A stretch of DNA of 64,000 bases from an uncultured Lachnospiraceae bacterium (GTDB lineage Bacteria; Bacillota; Clostridia; Lachnospirales; Lachnospiraceae), in the NCBI GenBank assembly GCA_910586615.1, contig CAJUJP010000007.1:1-64000 (forward strand), written 5' to 3'. The position numbers and the translations under genes are program-made. Shown here in pieces: positions 8,651 to 17,534 of the stretch (positions within the stretch are counted from its first letter, which is position 1; every line of letters begins with the position of its first letter). A model generated the notes under the pieces. It worked only from the letters and a program-made list of their open reading frames with translations, made no database searches and had not been told where the DNA came from.

Positions 8651-10087
8651 CTATTTCTTTGCTTCCGGCAGACGCAGACGCAGCAGACGCTTGCCAAGCT
8701 GTCTCAAATTTAACGGCAGTATTGGATAAATATAGCTTTTATCGGACAATGTCTTATTGCATACCACCGAGAGGACGAATATGATGAGGGCCCCAATATA
8801 TCCATACAGTCCGAACACCGCCGTCAGGATCAGATTGAGGATTCTCATGAATTTCAGGGCATAACCAAGTTCATAATTCTGCTGGGTATAGTTGGCAATC
8901 GCCACGAAAGCCATATAAAGCATGACCTCCGAATTGAACCATCCACTGTTAACTGAGAATTCTCCCAGTACCAGCGCCGCCATCACGCTGAGCGGCGTAC
9001 TGAGCATATTCGGTGTATTGACCGCCGCCAGCTTCAAACCGTCAATCGCCAGTTCCAGTATGAGAAACTGCACGATCAGAGGTATATTGGGCTCTTCCTG
9101 CAGCATGATAAACTGATAGGATTCCGGTATCCAATCGGGATTCTGCATCAGGAGCAGGAAAGTCGGCGTCATAATATAAGTCAGGATCGAGATAATAAAC
9201 CTGGACAGTCTCAGATACGTGCCTGTGATGGGCGGAAAATAGTAGTCATCCGCCTCCTCCACAATATCAAAGATAGATGTGGGAATAACCATTGCCGAAG
9301 GCGAATTGTCCACCAGGATAATAATATCACCTTCCAATACCTGTGCCGCAGCCACATCCGGCCTCTCTGTAAACTTAAATTTCGGAAAAGGATTAAACCA
9401 TTTGCGCTGGTAAAGGCATTCCGCCAGACTCTCCTGGTTCATGGTCAGGGCATCAACCTGAATCTCCTCGATTCTTCTTTTGATTTTATCGAGAAAAGCA
9501 TGATCCACCCGGTTGTTCATATAACACAGGACAATGTCCGTCCGGGAACTTTTCCCCGCATTCATCATTTCCATACGAAGCTCCGTGCTTCTGATCCGTC
9601 GTCTGATCAGGGCCGTGTTAAACACGATCGTCTCCACAAATCCGTCCTTGGATCCGCGCAGCGTCTTATCCTTATCCGGTTCCTCCACGCCTCTTGCGGG
9701 ATAAGTTCTGGAATCGATCAGAATACATCTGTCAAATCCGTCAATAAAAAGCGCAAAAACGCCTGAGAGAATGCTGTATAAAATGTCATCCCATGAATCT
9801 TTCAGGTCTACCTCTACGTAAGGCGTTGCCTTCTTTGCCATCTCATGGACATTTTCCGGCATATCAGCCGGTTTCAGGTCTATAAAATACTGTAAGATTT
9901 TCATCATCAGTTCATCTTTACAGAATCCGTCTATAAAATAAATGCACGACTGCCTGCCGCCCACCTCTATGACCCGGTAAACTATGTCAAAGCTGGTATC
10001 CGGCGACATACGCTCGTTCATATAAGCCATGGTCTGCTGCAGAGATGTGGTCATCTTACTTTTCTGATCTTCTTGTCTGTTCTGCAC
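8651..10087 (-). CDS. GerA-family spore germination protein (SpoVAF-like)
   Basis: The product (about 478 aa) has the GerA A-subunit layout: a soluble N-terminal half, then several membrane helices (from about residue 290) and a short basic tail ending LGKRLLRLRLPEAKK. SpoVAF and GerAA homologues sit in the inner spore membrane and take part in germinant-triggered ion or dipicolinate release. I favour SpoVAF because it stands alone without gerB/gerC genes and has SpoVAF length. The start is set at GTG 10087, nine bases after AAGGAG; an ATG ten codons earlier has no ribosome-binding site and lies very close to the predicted transcription start. A sigma-G promoter precedes it. Confidence 0.85.
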   Translation of the reverse strand: MQNRQEDQKSKMTTSLQQTMAYMNERMSPDTSFDIVYRVIEVGGRQSCIYFIDGFCKDELMMKILQYFIDLKPADMPENVHEMAKKATPYVEVDLKDSWDDILYSILSGVFALFIDGFDRCILIDSRTYPARGVEEPDKDKTLRGSKDGFVETIVFNTALIRRRIRSTELRMEMMNAGKSSRTDIVLCYMNNRVDHAFLDKIKRRIEEIQVDALTMNQESLAECLYQRKWFNPFPKFKFTERPDVAAAQVLEGDIIILVDNSPSAMVIPTSIFDIVEEADDYYFPPITGTYLRLSRFIISILTYIMTPTFLLLMQNPDWIPESYQFIMLQEEPNIPLIVQFLILELAIDGLKLAAVNTPNMLSTPLSVMAALVLGEFSVNSGWFNSEVMLYMAFVAIANYTQQNYELGYALKFMRILNLILTAVFGLYGYIGALIIFVLSVVCNKTLSDKSYIYPILPLNLRQLGKRLLRLRLPEAKK

Positions 10088-10093
10088 TGTCAA

Positions 10094-10148
10094 AAACTCC
10101 TTCCAAGATTCTACCATCGTTGTCTATAGTATGTCTTAGAAGGAGTTT
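10094..10148 (-). promoter_or_regulatory. Inverted repeat masking the germination gene's ribosome-binding site
   Basis: The arms 10134-10148 and 10094-10108 pair at 14 of 15 positions around a 25-base loop. The 3' arm includes AAGGAG, the ribosome-binding site of the germination gene. RNA starting upstream of 10148, such as read-through from dut, would hide the site. RNA from the sigma-G promoter should begin near 10120, inside the loop, and would lack the 5' arm. Confidence 0.6.
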
Positions 10149-10156
10149 CCTTATGC
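10127..10156 (-). promoter_or_regulatory. Sigma-G-type promoter of the germination gene
   Basis: GCATA (10156-10152), an 18-base spacer and CATACTA (10133-10127) match the forespore sigma-G consensus (GHATR, N18, CATNNTA). Transcription would start near 10120, giving a leader of about 30 bases with a ribosome-binding site before GTG 10087. Confidence 0.75.
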
Positions 10157-10191
10157 GCTGTTCTTCTGTTTTTTCATGAGAAAAAAACAGT

Positions 10192-10626
10192 CTACTGCTT
10201 CCCTGTACTGCCGTGTCCGCCCCTGTCATCATGATCAAGATGCTCCACCTCGTCAAAAACGATTTTCGGCTGGTTCTCCATAATGCGGAACTGGCAGATC
10301 CTGTCATTCACCCGGATCTGTGTATCCCGCACGGCATATACCGGCATAAACCACTGATCATTGTCACCGCAGTAGGAACAGTCAATAACGCCCTGATGGT
10401 TGGTCTGAATAATGCCGAAATTCTTGAAAGTAGAACTTCTGGGAACCACATGCGCTTCATAACCTGCAGGCAGTTCCATGGCGACCCCCAGCGGGATCAG
10501 TCTGAATTCGCCTTTTGTCAGATCCACATCTTCCGCTGCGCGAAGATCGATCCAGTCTGACTTGCCGTCTATGTAAGCCAGCTTTTCAATTTTATCCGTA
10601 AAATATTTAATCTTTATTGTTTCCAA
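10192..10626 (-). CDS. dut: dUTP diphosphatase, trimeric type
   Basis: The 144-aa protein has the five dUTPase motifs in order: DLRA near residue 28, PRSS near 62, GVIDCSYCG near 79, RICQFRI near 109 and a C-terminal RGGHGSTGKQ that closes over the nucleotide. It hydrolyses dUTP to dUMP and diphosphate, limiting uracil in DNA and supplying thymidylate synthesis. Translation starts at TTG 10626, behind GGGAGG. It follows nrdD-nrdG by 75 bases on the same strand, so a deoxynucleotide operon under NrdR control is likely. No terminator is visible between it and the germination gene. Confidence 0.95.
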   Translation of the reverse strand: METIKIKYFTDKIEKLAYIDGKSDWIDLRAAEDVDLTKGEFRLIPLGVAMELPAGYEAHVVPRSSTFKNFGIIQTNHQGVIDCSYCGDNDQWFMPVYAVRDTQIRVNDRICQFRIMENQPKIVFDEVEHLDHDDRGGHGSTGKQ

Positions 10627-10701
10627 GTCGTGTTTTCCTCCCGTCGTGTACCTCGTTATGACACAGTCCGGACAAGATCCGGCAGTTCATGATACAATAC
10701 C

Positions 10702-11208
10702 CTAGTTCTCATCACAGTACAAAACCGGATGAGCCGGATCAGTCTGCCGGAGACTGGCCTGCACGTCGATCACCCGCTGGTTGCTGCTCCCCTTCCATCG
10801 AAGTTTTGTATTCTTTAACTCAATCTTGAATTCTCCGTCTACCAGTACATCCACATACCTCATAACCGGATAATGCAGAATATCTTCCCAGCTGTCTCCC
10901 GTATAGAGCCAGATCGTCTTGTCGGGGTATTTCTGCCTGATCTCTTCCATCAGTTCTCTCACGTCCAGACGGTTGGCCGAATGGAGCGGATCACCTCCGG
11001 AAAAAGTGATCCCGCTGATGTAGGGCTTATCCAGCTGGGCAAAAATTTCCTGTCTGGCCTTATCGTCAAATAAAAGTCCGCCGTCTGGATCCCATGTGAC
11101 CGGATTATGACATTCCTTACAACAGTGCGTACATCCGGCAACCCAGAGTACCACGCGCAGGCCATCGCCGTTGAGCATATCGTCCTTTGTTATATTGTGA
11201 TATCTCAT
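10702..11208 (-). CDS. nrdG: Anaerobic ribonucleotide reductase activating protein (first copy)
   Basis: The 168-aa radical-SAM enzyme shows CxxxCxxC (CTHCCKEC) and the glycine-rich FSGGDP motif. It uses S-adenosylmethionine and a [4Fe-4S] cluster to install the glycyl radical on NrdD. Its ATG overlaps the nrdD stop (TAATG), indicating translational coupling. The second NrdG in this window (60305-60832) differs in sequence, e.g. CTHHCEGC and LLGGEP, so each activase probably serves its adjacent reductase. Confidence 0.95.
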   Translation of the reverse strand: MRYHNITKDDMLNGDGLRVVLWVAGCTHCCKECHNPVTWDPDGGLLFDDKARQEIFAQLDKPYISGITFSGGDPLHSANRLDVRELMEEIRQKYPDKTIWLYTGDSWEDILHYPVMRYVDVLVDGEFKIELKNTKLRWKGSSNQRVIDVQASLRQTDPAHPVLYCDEN

Positions 11209-13397
11209 TACATGCTTTTCCTTTCTGCGATCTCCGCCATCTTCGCATCACTCAGTCTGGTGTCCCCATGTACACGGGAATAAGCCAGATAACCGTTCAT
11301 ACGGTCGATTTTGGTCAGATTGCGGCTGCCGCACACCGGACATACGTCCATCTCAAGCTCCTGATGTCCGCAGTCATCGCAGTAGGCCAGAGATAAATTG
11401 ACACCTTCATAAAATCCCATTTCCATGGCACGGCGGATCAATGTTTTGATTGCCTCCATGTTATAGTCAATGGGATATTTCACGTACTGGATCTTGCCGC
11501 CGTTTGCCAGTTCCCAGAATCGGTATTCCAGATCCTGCTTTTCAATAGGAGTAATGTCCTCCGTCACATGGCAGTGAAAGCTGTTGGACACATATTCTTT
11601 GTCGGAAACGCCCTCTATAATGCCGTATTTTGCCCTGAACTGCTTTACCTGCAGACCGCACAGATTCTCCGCCGGTGTACCGTAAATGGCATAAAGATTG
11701 CCATCCTCCTCTTTATATTCGGATATTTTATTATTAATGTGTTCCAGCACTTCCAGCGCAAAGGCACCGTCTTCCACCAGTGATTTCCCGTTATACAACT
11801 CCTGCAGTTCATTAAAAGCCGTAATTCCAAAGCTTGCCGTCGCCGTCTTAAGAATGGGCTTGATTTTGTCATGAAGCTGCAGATGCCCGCCCAGAAAACC
11901 GCCTTCACAGTATGCCAGGGGATTGGTAGATGCACGCATCTCCCCCAAGTACGCATAAGTTCTGATATGAAGCTGTCTGATCAGGTTAAGGTAGTAATCC
12001 AGCACCTCATAAAAGTCCTTGTTTTCCTGACGGGATTTCGCCAGGATCATGGGCAGATGCAGCGATACTACACCGATGTTAAATCTTCCCACAAATACCG
12101 GGCTGTCCTCCTCATCTGCCGGATGCATACCGCCCTTCTCATACCAGGGTGAAAGAAATGCCCGGCATCCCATAGGAGAAATCACCTTGCCGTACTGCTT
12201 ATACATGCTTGCAATATATCCTTTGCCGGTAAGGCTAAGCCAGTCGGGATACATAGTCTTTGCAGAACATTTCACTCCCGCCTCAAACACGTCTTCCAGT
12301 TCCTTGCCTTCACCGTGCAGATTTTCATCATACAGAAATACGATCTTCGGAAAAAGAACAGGCTTCTTGCATTCTTTCTTTCCCTGACCTTTGCGGCGTA
12401 CATTGAGCATGACAATGGTAGCCATTCTGGCAAATCTGCCGGTTCCGATGCCTGCCGTCACGGTAATAAAAGGATAATCGCCGCGGCTGCTGGCCACTGT
12501 ATTAAATTTATACTCCCAGCCCTGAAAACCCTGTTCAAACTCCTTCTTCACATCGGCCAGCGCTTCCGCTTCTGCTGCTTCCCCGTCCACGCCCAGCCTT
12601 ATATATTTGTCCAGATTGCGCTTATACGATTTCTCGGCATAGGGTTCAAGGATCTTGTCCACTTCCGGCACGGTAAAACCGCCGTACTGCTGGCTTGCCG
12701 CGCTCAAAACGATATCACCGATCACGTCGAATGCCACATCCAGCGTCTTGGGCTCATTATACCAGATATTTCCCATTTCAAAACCACCGCTCAGAACCTC
12801 CGCCACATTAAAGAGACAGCAGTTCATGGTATCGCGTCTGGCTGACATGTCATGCACGTACAGATAACCGTCGCGGCAAGCCTGAATTTCCTCCGTAGTC
12901 ATGAAAAACTTCTGATACAGTTCCTTATTGAACTGATTGAAGATCAGGCTTCTCTTTGTTGAGACAAGCGCGCTGTCCGTATTAGCGTTCTCCTTGTCTC
13001 CTATATACATAATAGACTGACTTTTCTTATAAACGTCGTCCATCATTCGCACAAAATCCTGCTTATAATTACGGTAATCCCGATAACTCTTGGCTACAAT
13101 AGGTTTTACGTCCTCCAGCGCACTCTCCACCATGTTGTGCATGATCTGGATCGGAATCTCCTGTTCACCCAGTTCATTTACCTTGTCGATTACGGTCTGG
13201 CATATATGTCTCTTCTCTTCTTCCGTAAACTTTGTCAATGCACGGTATGCGCTCTTGCCTACTGCATCGATGACCTTCTGTACATTAAAATTTTCCAGGC
13301 TGCCATCCTTCTTGATCACCTTAACGATCTTTTCCGGTCTGTATTCCACACCATAGTTCTCATCACTGACAGTGTCTGACCCGAATCTGCTACTCAT
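11208..13397 (-). CDS. nrdD: Anaerobic (class III) ribonucleoside-triphosphate reductase, first copy
   Basis: The 729-aa enzyme reduces NTPs to dNTPs without oxygen. An ATP-cone lies at about residues 20-110 (VIKKDGSLENFN). NCC contains the conserved early active-site Cys, MGCRAFL carries the thiyl-radical Cys, and the tail has a zinc ribbon (CDDCG ... CPVCG) followed by the glycyl-radical motif RMNGYLAY. That motif has Asn where the other copy has Cys (RTCGYIG), so the two belong to different NrdD subgroups. The start is ATG 13397 (MSSRFG), seven bases after GGAGGG; an earlier in-frame ATG lacks this. A sigma-A promoter and two NrdR boxes precede it. Confidence 0.95.
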   Translation of the reverse strand: MSSRFGSDTVSDENYGVEYRPEKIVKVIKKDGSLENFNVQKVIDAVGKSAYRALTKFTEEEKRHICQTVIDKVNELGEQEIPIQIMHNMVESALEDVKPIVAKSYRDYRNYKQDFVRMMDDVYKKSQSIMYIGDKENANTDSALVSTKRSLIFNQFNKELYQKFFMTTEEIQACRDGYLYVHDMSARRDTMNCCLFNVAEVLSGGFEMGNIWYNEPKTLDVAFDVIGDIVLSAASQQYGGFTVPEVDKILEPYAEKSYKRNLDKYIRLGVDGEAAEAEALADVKKEFEQGFQGWEYKFNTVASSRGDYPFITVTAGIGTGRFARMATIVMLNVRRKGQGKKECKKPVLFPKIVFLYDENLHGEGKELEDVFEAGVKCSAKTMYPDWLSLTGKGYIASMYKQYGKVISPMGCRAFLSPWYEKGGMHPADEEDSPVFVGRFNIGVVSLHLPMILAKSRQENKDFYEVLDYYLNLIRQLHIRTYAYLGEMRASTNPLAYCEGGFLGGHLQLHDKIKPILKTATASFGITAFNELQELYNGKSLVEDGAFALEVLEHINNKISEYKEEDGNLYAIYGTPAENLCGLQVKQFRAKYGIIEGVSDKEYVSNSFHCHVTEDITPIEKQDLEYRFWELANGGKIQYVKYPIDYNMEAIKTLIRRAMEMGFYEGVNLSLAYCDDCGHQELEMDVCPVCGSRNLTKIDRMNGYLAYSRVHGDTRLSDAKMAEIAERKSM

Positions 13398-13557
13398 CCA
13401 TTTTCCCTCCATGGTATCTTTTTTTGTTACTGGCCACTGAATAAACAGCAACTGTTTCAAGTGGTATTCCGTGTACAAGAAAATGTTTGCCTGTGAATAT
13501 TATATGAGTCAGTCCCACTTCTTATACGAGTTATACAACTTATGCTACATGAAAATG

Positions 13558-13601
13558 CACAAAATATAGTATCAGTTTACATAAGTTATCTATATTTTGT
13601 G
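13558..13601. promoter_or_regulatory. Pair of NrdR boxes
   Basis: CACAAAATATAG (13558-13569) and its perfect inverse CTATATTTTGTG (13590-13601) have centres 32 bp apart, the three-turn spacing known for NrdR sites. They lie just downstream of the predicted transcription start, so NrdR bound with ATP/dATP would repress nrdD-nrdG-dut. Confidence 0.8.
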
Positions 13602-13611
13602 GTTTAGGACT

Positions 13612-13640
13612 AGTATAAGATAATACGCATCTTATGTCAA
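13612..13640 (-). promoter_or_regulatory. Sigma-A promoter of nrdD-nrdG-dut
   Basis: TTGACA (13640-13635), a 17-base spacer and TATACT (13617-13612) form a near-consensus housekeeping promoter. Transcription would start around 13605, leaving a leader of about 200 bases. Confidence 0.75.
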
Positions 13641-13670
13641 TGTCTCACTATGATGAAAATCTAACAAAAA

Positions 13671-13697
13671 GGGATATGTCTTTTTGTGACATATCCC
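13671..13697 (-). terminator. Intrinsic terminator after the aminotransferase gene
   Basis: GGGATATGTC and GACATATCCC form a 10-bp stem with a 7-base loop; in the minus direction it is followed by TTTTTGTT. Confidence 0.85.
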
Positions 13698-13750
13698 ATA
13701 CTTGACAACACATGACCTCATTATCAGAATTCAGTTCGACTTACAATGCC

Positions 13751-14920
13751 CTAATGATAGATCATACCAGAGCATCTGATCGCTTCCACAGCTTCTTTGA
13801 TCGTCTCCACCGGCATCGTCAGCGCAAACCTCACATATCCTCTGCCAAGAGATCCAAAGCTGCTTCCCGGTGTGCAGAGCACGCCCGTCTTTTCTACCAG
13901 TTCCATGACAAAATCCACATCATCCGTATATCCCTGAGGAATTTTCGCCCAGGCAAACATCGTGCCCTCGCTGTCTTCCATATGCCAGCCGATATTCCGC
14001 AGGCCGCCGCAGAGAGCGTCCCGCCGGTTCTGGTACTCCGCACATTGATCCTTAACCATCTGGTCGGAACCGTTCAGCGCTGCCACCGCTCCGTACTGTA
14101 CCGGCAAATATGTGCCGTAATCAATCTGGGAGCGGAGTTTCTTAAAGTTTGCCACAATTTCTTTGTTTCCCGTCAGGAAACTCATTCTTGCCCCTGTATA
14201 GTTAAATGATTTCGATAAAGAATAAAATTCCACCGAAATCTTCTTTGCCTCCGGTATTCTCAGAATCGATTTCCCCATTCTGCCGTCATAGATGATATCC
14301 GAGTATGCATTGTCATGGATGATTACGATCTGATGCTTTATTGCCCACGGAATGAGTTTCTCATAAAATTCATCCGGAGCCGTCTTGCATACGGGATTAA
14401 GAGGGTAAGATACGATCATGCATTTCGCCCGTGCAAGCATCCCTTCATCCATACTGTCCAGATCCGGAAGATAATGGTTCTCCCCGGTGAGATTATAGGT
14501 TACCACTTCGGCTCCTGCCAGGGACGGTCCGATGCCGAAAATCGGATAACCGGGATTCGGTACCAGCACCACGTCTCCCGGATTGCAGAGGGAAAGGCAG
14601 ATATGCGCGATCCCCTCCTGAGAACCGTATACAGACATGATCTCGTCTGCTTCCAGTGTAACACCGTAGCGTTTCTCATACCGCTTCTGCACAGCTTCAA
14701 TCAGTTCCGGAATATCAATCAGTGCATACTTATAATTCTCCGGCCTTTTTGCCGCCTCTACGACTGCATCCACTACATGCTGTGCAGGCGGGAAATCGGG
14801 CGTTCCTACAGAGAGATTATAAATCTTTCTTCCCTGTTTTTCGGCTTCGGCTTTCTTGTCGTTCAAAACCTGAAAGATACCGGCTTCATAGTCCTTCATG
14901 CGATCTGCAAATTGTATCAT
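13751..14920 (-). CDS. PLP-dependent aminotransferase, class I/II fold (DapL/AspC-like)
   Basis: The 389-aa protein has fold-type I landmarks: NPGYPIF near residue 121, YPLNPVCK, DNAYSDI (PLP-binding Asp) and SLSKSFNYTGAR, whose Lys forms the Schiff base. The N-terminal RMKDYEAGIFQVL and overall pattern resemble the branch containing LL-diaminopimelate and aspartate/alanine aminotransferases. Substrate cannot be fixed from sequence. It lies 53 bases downstream of the WYL regulator gene on the same strand, with its own terminator, so the two may be co-transcribed. Confidence 0.88.
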   Translation of the reverse strand: MIQFADRMKDYEAGIFQVLNDKKAEAEKQGRKIYNLSVGTPDFPPAQHVVDAVVEAAKRPENYKYALIDIPELIEAVQKRYEKRYGVTLEADEIMSVYGSQEGIAHICLSLCNPGDVVLVPNPGYPIFGIGPSLAGAEVVTYNLTGENHYLPDLDSMDEGMLARAKCMIVSYPLNPVCKTAPDEFYEKLIPWAIKHQIVIIHDNAYSDIIYDGRMGKSILRIPEAKKISVEFYSLSKSFNYTGARMSFLTGNKEIVANFKKLRSQIDYGTYLPVQYGAVAALNGSDQMVKDQCAEYQNRRDALCGGLRNIGWHMEDSEGTMFAWAKIPQGYTDDVDFVMELVEKTGVLCTPGSSFGSLGRGYVRFALTMPVETIKEAVEAIRCSGMIYH

Positions 14921-14972
14921 CTTTTGCTGCTCCTTTGTTTATGTATAATTTTGTGTGACTGCAAACAGCCTT

Positions 14973-15968
14973 TTATGCTTCATAAGTTGAGATTACCTGG
15001 TGCAGAAAATCAGTGTATTCTTCCACCACACCGGCCGGTGCCGTAAGACCGGCTCCTGCGCCGAGTCCTGTAAGCCAGCCGAAAAACTGACCGCTGACCG
15101 CCACCCGGACTCTCACTGAAAAGTGATCTTCATCCCGCTTCCGGACGGAAACTTCACTGCCGAAACGATCCATCACGACACCGATAAAACGGTTCTCAAA
15201 GGTCAGTGTGACCACTTCCTCCCTGCCGCCGAACATGCCGAAAGTTTTGTTTGCATAGGCCGCAATATCGAACCGTTCAAACAATTCCGCACCTTCCCTT
15301 GCCGTTCCGGTCAGCACTTCAATATGTCCCATCTTATCTACACGAAAATGCTTGATCGTATCATTTTCACTGTCATGAGCGATCAGGTAATAGTTCTCGT
15401 CTTTGCAGGTCAGCGCCCAGGGACTCACCTGATAGACTTTTCCGTCTTTGCGGGGAACAAGTTCTTTTTCCAGCGTCCATTCAAGATACTGAAAAGAGAT
15501 CTGCTCGTTATTCTGGATCGCCCGGTGAATATCATCCACGATGTAGTAAATACTTTCATTGGCCGTCTTGATACGGTTTGCAACATATACCTGCCGCTGT
15601 AACTGCCCCGCCTCCGATTTGGATGCCAGCTTCTCGATCTTACCGATCAGATCTCTGGATTTCTTCTGGGTCAGAAAACGGGATGCCTGGACCGTCTCCA
15701 CAAGAAGTTTCAATTCTGCCAGTTCAAACTCCCTTCCCGCCAGATAATATCCGCCTCCCGTCTTTGCCTTCACAAGTACGATATCATAGCCAAAATCGAT
15801 CAGCTGGGCAATATCATCATAAATGCTCTTGCGCTCGGCCTTAATGCCATATGCGCCCAGAGCGTCAATCAGCGCCTGAGAACTGAGACAGTGCTCTTCA
15901 TCAGACTGCTCTGTCAGAATTTTGACCAGATACAGCAGTTTTAATTTCTGATTTGCGGATCTGGGCAT
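14973..15968 (-). CDS. WYL-domain transcriptional regulator
   Basis: The 331-aa protein has an N-terminal winged helix (residues about 5-65, NQKLKLLYLVKIL ... ERKSIYDDI), a middle section, and a WYL ligand-sensing domain (residues about 140-215: ISFQYLEW, VSPWALT, YYLIAHD, FRVDKM), plus a C-terminal extension. WYL regulators typically bind nucleotide or nucleic-acid ligands. Its ATG overlaps the stop codon of the upstream HAD gene, so they are translated together. Targets are unknown; the downstream aminotransferase is the obvious first guess. Confidence 0.88.
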   Translation of the reverse strand: MPRSANQKLKLLYLVKILTEQSDEEHCLSSQALIDALGAYGIKAERKSIYDDIAQLIDFGYDIVLVKAKTGGGYYLAGREFELAELKLLVETVQASRFLTQKKSRDLIGKIEKLASKSEAGQLQRQVYVANRIKTANESIYYIVDDIHRAIQNNEQISFQYLEWTLEKELVPRKDGKVYQVSPWALTCKDENYYLIAHDSENDTIKHFRVDKMGHIEVLTGTAREGAELFERFDIAAYANKTFGMFGGREEVVTLTFENRFIGVVMDRFGSEVSVRKRDEDHFSVRVRVAVSGQFFGWLTGLGAGAGLTAPAGVVEEYTDFLHQVISTYEA

Positions 15969-16672
15969 TACACACGCTCCTCTTCCAGAATCGTCAGCAC
16001 TTCTTCCAGCCGGCGTATCTCATAATCCGTCTTTACATCAATATCCTTCTGTTTCTCCTGCGGATTAAACCAGCAGCCGGCAATTCCCGCATTACACGCT
16101 CCGCGCATATCGCTGGACAGGGAATCCCCCACCAGAATGCACTCCTCACGATCCACATCGGGAAGCGCCGCAAAACATCCGTCAAAAAATTCTTTCATAG
16201 GCTTAGGATACCCGATCAGTTCCGACACAAAAACGCCGTCCATGATCTGATCCAGCCCGGACAGCTTCATTTTATTTTCCTGAGTGGCATTTACGCCGTT
16301 TGTGACGATATACTGCCGGTATCCCTTCTCCCGCAGCAGACTGACCAGTTCTTTTGCCCCTTCCATATAAAAAAAGACACTTCCGAGCTCTTTCTGATAA
16401 GCCGGTGCCATTTCTTCCGGCAATACATTCTGAATGCCAAGCTCTTCGAAAAGGGTCCGGAATCTTCCTGTCTTTACCTCTTCTTTGGTGATCTCACCCA
16501 GTTCCAGCCTGTTCCAGTAAGATCTGTTAATCTCATCGTATCTGGCCACGATCTCGTCGTTGATCTCAAGCCCGAACCGTTCAAAAACCTTCCGTATCGC
16601 ATGATCCATAGACAGATCAAAATTCAACAGCGTCTGATCAAGATCCCAGAATACCGTCTTATATTTTCCCAT
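15968..16672 (-). CDS. HAD-superfamily phosphatase, YjjG-like nucleotidase
   Basis: The 234-aa protein has HAD motif I WDLDQTLLNF, motif II IVTNG, a conserved Lys (YPKPMKEFF) and motif IV LVGDSLSSDM. Length and cap resemble YjjG/YfnB enzymes that dephosphorylate non-canonical pyrimidine nucleotides. The start is ATG 16672 (MGKYK) behind GGAGGAAAGT; a longer frame would run through the upstream terminator hairpin. The 3' end overlaps the WYL gene by one base. Confidence 0.88.
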   Translation of the reverse strand: MGKYKTVFWDLDQTLLNFDLSMDHAIRKVFERFGLEINDEIVARYDEINRSYWNRLELGEITKEEVKTGRFRTLFEELGIQNVLPEEMAPAYQKELGSVFFYMEGAKELVSLLREKGYRQYIVTNGVNATQENKMKLSGLDQIMDGVFVSELIGYPKPMKEFFDGCFAALPDVDREECILVGDSLSSDMRGACNAGIAGCWFNPQEKQKDIDVKTDYEIRRLEEVLTILEEERV

Positions 16673-16691
16673 ACTTTCCTCCATACCGTAA

Positions 16692-16718
16692 AAGGGTGTT
16701 CCACACATGAACACCCTT
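16692..16718 (-). terminator. Terminator-like hairpin before the HAD gene
   Basis: AAGGGTGTTC pairs perfectly with GAACACCCTT around a 7-base loop, with TTTTA following on the minus strand. It would end the transcript of the small membrane-protein gene. Confidence 0.6.
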
Positions 16719-16753
16719 AAGCACTGTCACTTCATCATTTAAAACCGTCGGCA

Positions 16754-16942
16754 CTATGCCGTAGTGTTTCCACCTGCAGGCTCCCCGCCGCCGTTTGCCG
16801 CCGCTTTGGCATCCTTGCTCTTTCTCCACTTAACGCCTATGATGCAGGCAACGATCACCAGAGCGATGATCAGTACAAATATCAGTAAATAAGATAAAAA
16901 CGCGTTTACAAATAAAATCAAATTGCTCATTTCCAAAACCAT
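16754..16942 (-). CDS. Small single-pass membrane protein of unknown function
   Basis: The 62-aa peptide has one strongly hydrophobic helix (about residues 7-38, including FVNAFLSYLLIF), then a basic stretch (KWRKSKDAK) and a Gly/Ala tail. The orientation is probably N-out/C-in by the positive-inside rule. Similar short FVNAFLSYLL peptides are, to my recollection, common in Lachnospiraceae, but none has a known role. The start could be the second ATG (16930, MSNLIL); neither has an ideal ribosome-binding site, although AAAGG lies just upstream. Confidence 0.7.
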   Translation of the reverse strand: MVLEMSNLILFVNAFLSYLLIFVLIIALVIVACIIGVKWRKSKDAKAAANGGGEPAGGNTTA

Positions 16943-17036
16943 GCCTTTCTCTTAGTCTACGAATCCGCCCGTCCAGTCCGCTGTCCGCTCAGTACAGACA
17001 TGCGTTCTGATGAAGCTAGGATAATGATACCACCAA

Positions 17037-17507
17037 TCAGAAGGTATCGTCAAGTAAGTCTGTTCCGTCCGCTGCAGTTGTTGCCAGTTTGTCACAGCGC
17101 TCATTCTCAGGATGTCCGTCATGCCCCCTGACCCACTGAAATATGACACTATGCGGCTCTTTTGCCCGCAGCAGCCGCTCCCAGAGATCAATGTTCTTAA
17201 CCGGTTTGTTGCCCGCCGTCTTCCAGTTCTTCCTGATCCATCCCTCGATCCAGTGCTGATTAAAAGCATCCGTCAGATATTTGGAATCGGAGACCAGCGT
17301 CACCTCACAGGGTTTTGTCAATGCTTCCAATCCCACAATGGCCGCCATCAGTTCCATACGGTTATTCGTTGTTTTCTTATAACCTGCAGAGTATTCTCTC
17401 TCATGCAGTGTCCCTTTTGCATCAATATACTGCAGCACTGTGCCGTAACCGCCCGGACCTTCCGGGTTGCCCCTGGCCGCACCGTCTGTATAGATCGTTA
17501 CCTTCAT
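17037..17507 (-). CDS. rnhA: Ribonuclease HI
   Basis: The 156-aa protein has the RNase HI carboxylates: YTDGAARGNP (first Asp), NNRMELMA (Glu), VSDSKYL (Asp) and the His/Asp end in WVRGHDGHPENERCD. It degrades the RNA strand of RNA-DNA hybrids. The start is ATG 17507 (MKVTIY), eight bases after GGGGA; a Met five codons earlier lacks a site. It lies 12 bases from the MutS-like gene on the same strand, probably one transcript. Confidence 0.95.
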   Translation of the reverse strand: MKVTIYTDGAARGNPEGPGGYGTVLQYIDAKGTLHEREYSAGYKKTTNNRMELMAAIVGLEALTKPCEVTLVSDSKYLTDAFNQHWIEGWIRKNWKTAGNKPVKNIDLWERLLRAKEPHSVIFQWVRGHDGHPENERCDKLATTAADGTDLLDDTF

Positions 17508-17534
17508 ATTATAAATCCCCATTCCTACTCAATT

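Noticed and set aside
10094..10148. A riboswitch controlling the germination gene
   Set aside because: The predicted sigma-G start lies inside the loop, so the normal transcript would not contain the 5' arm; no known aptamer pattern was seen.
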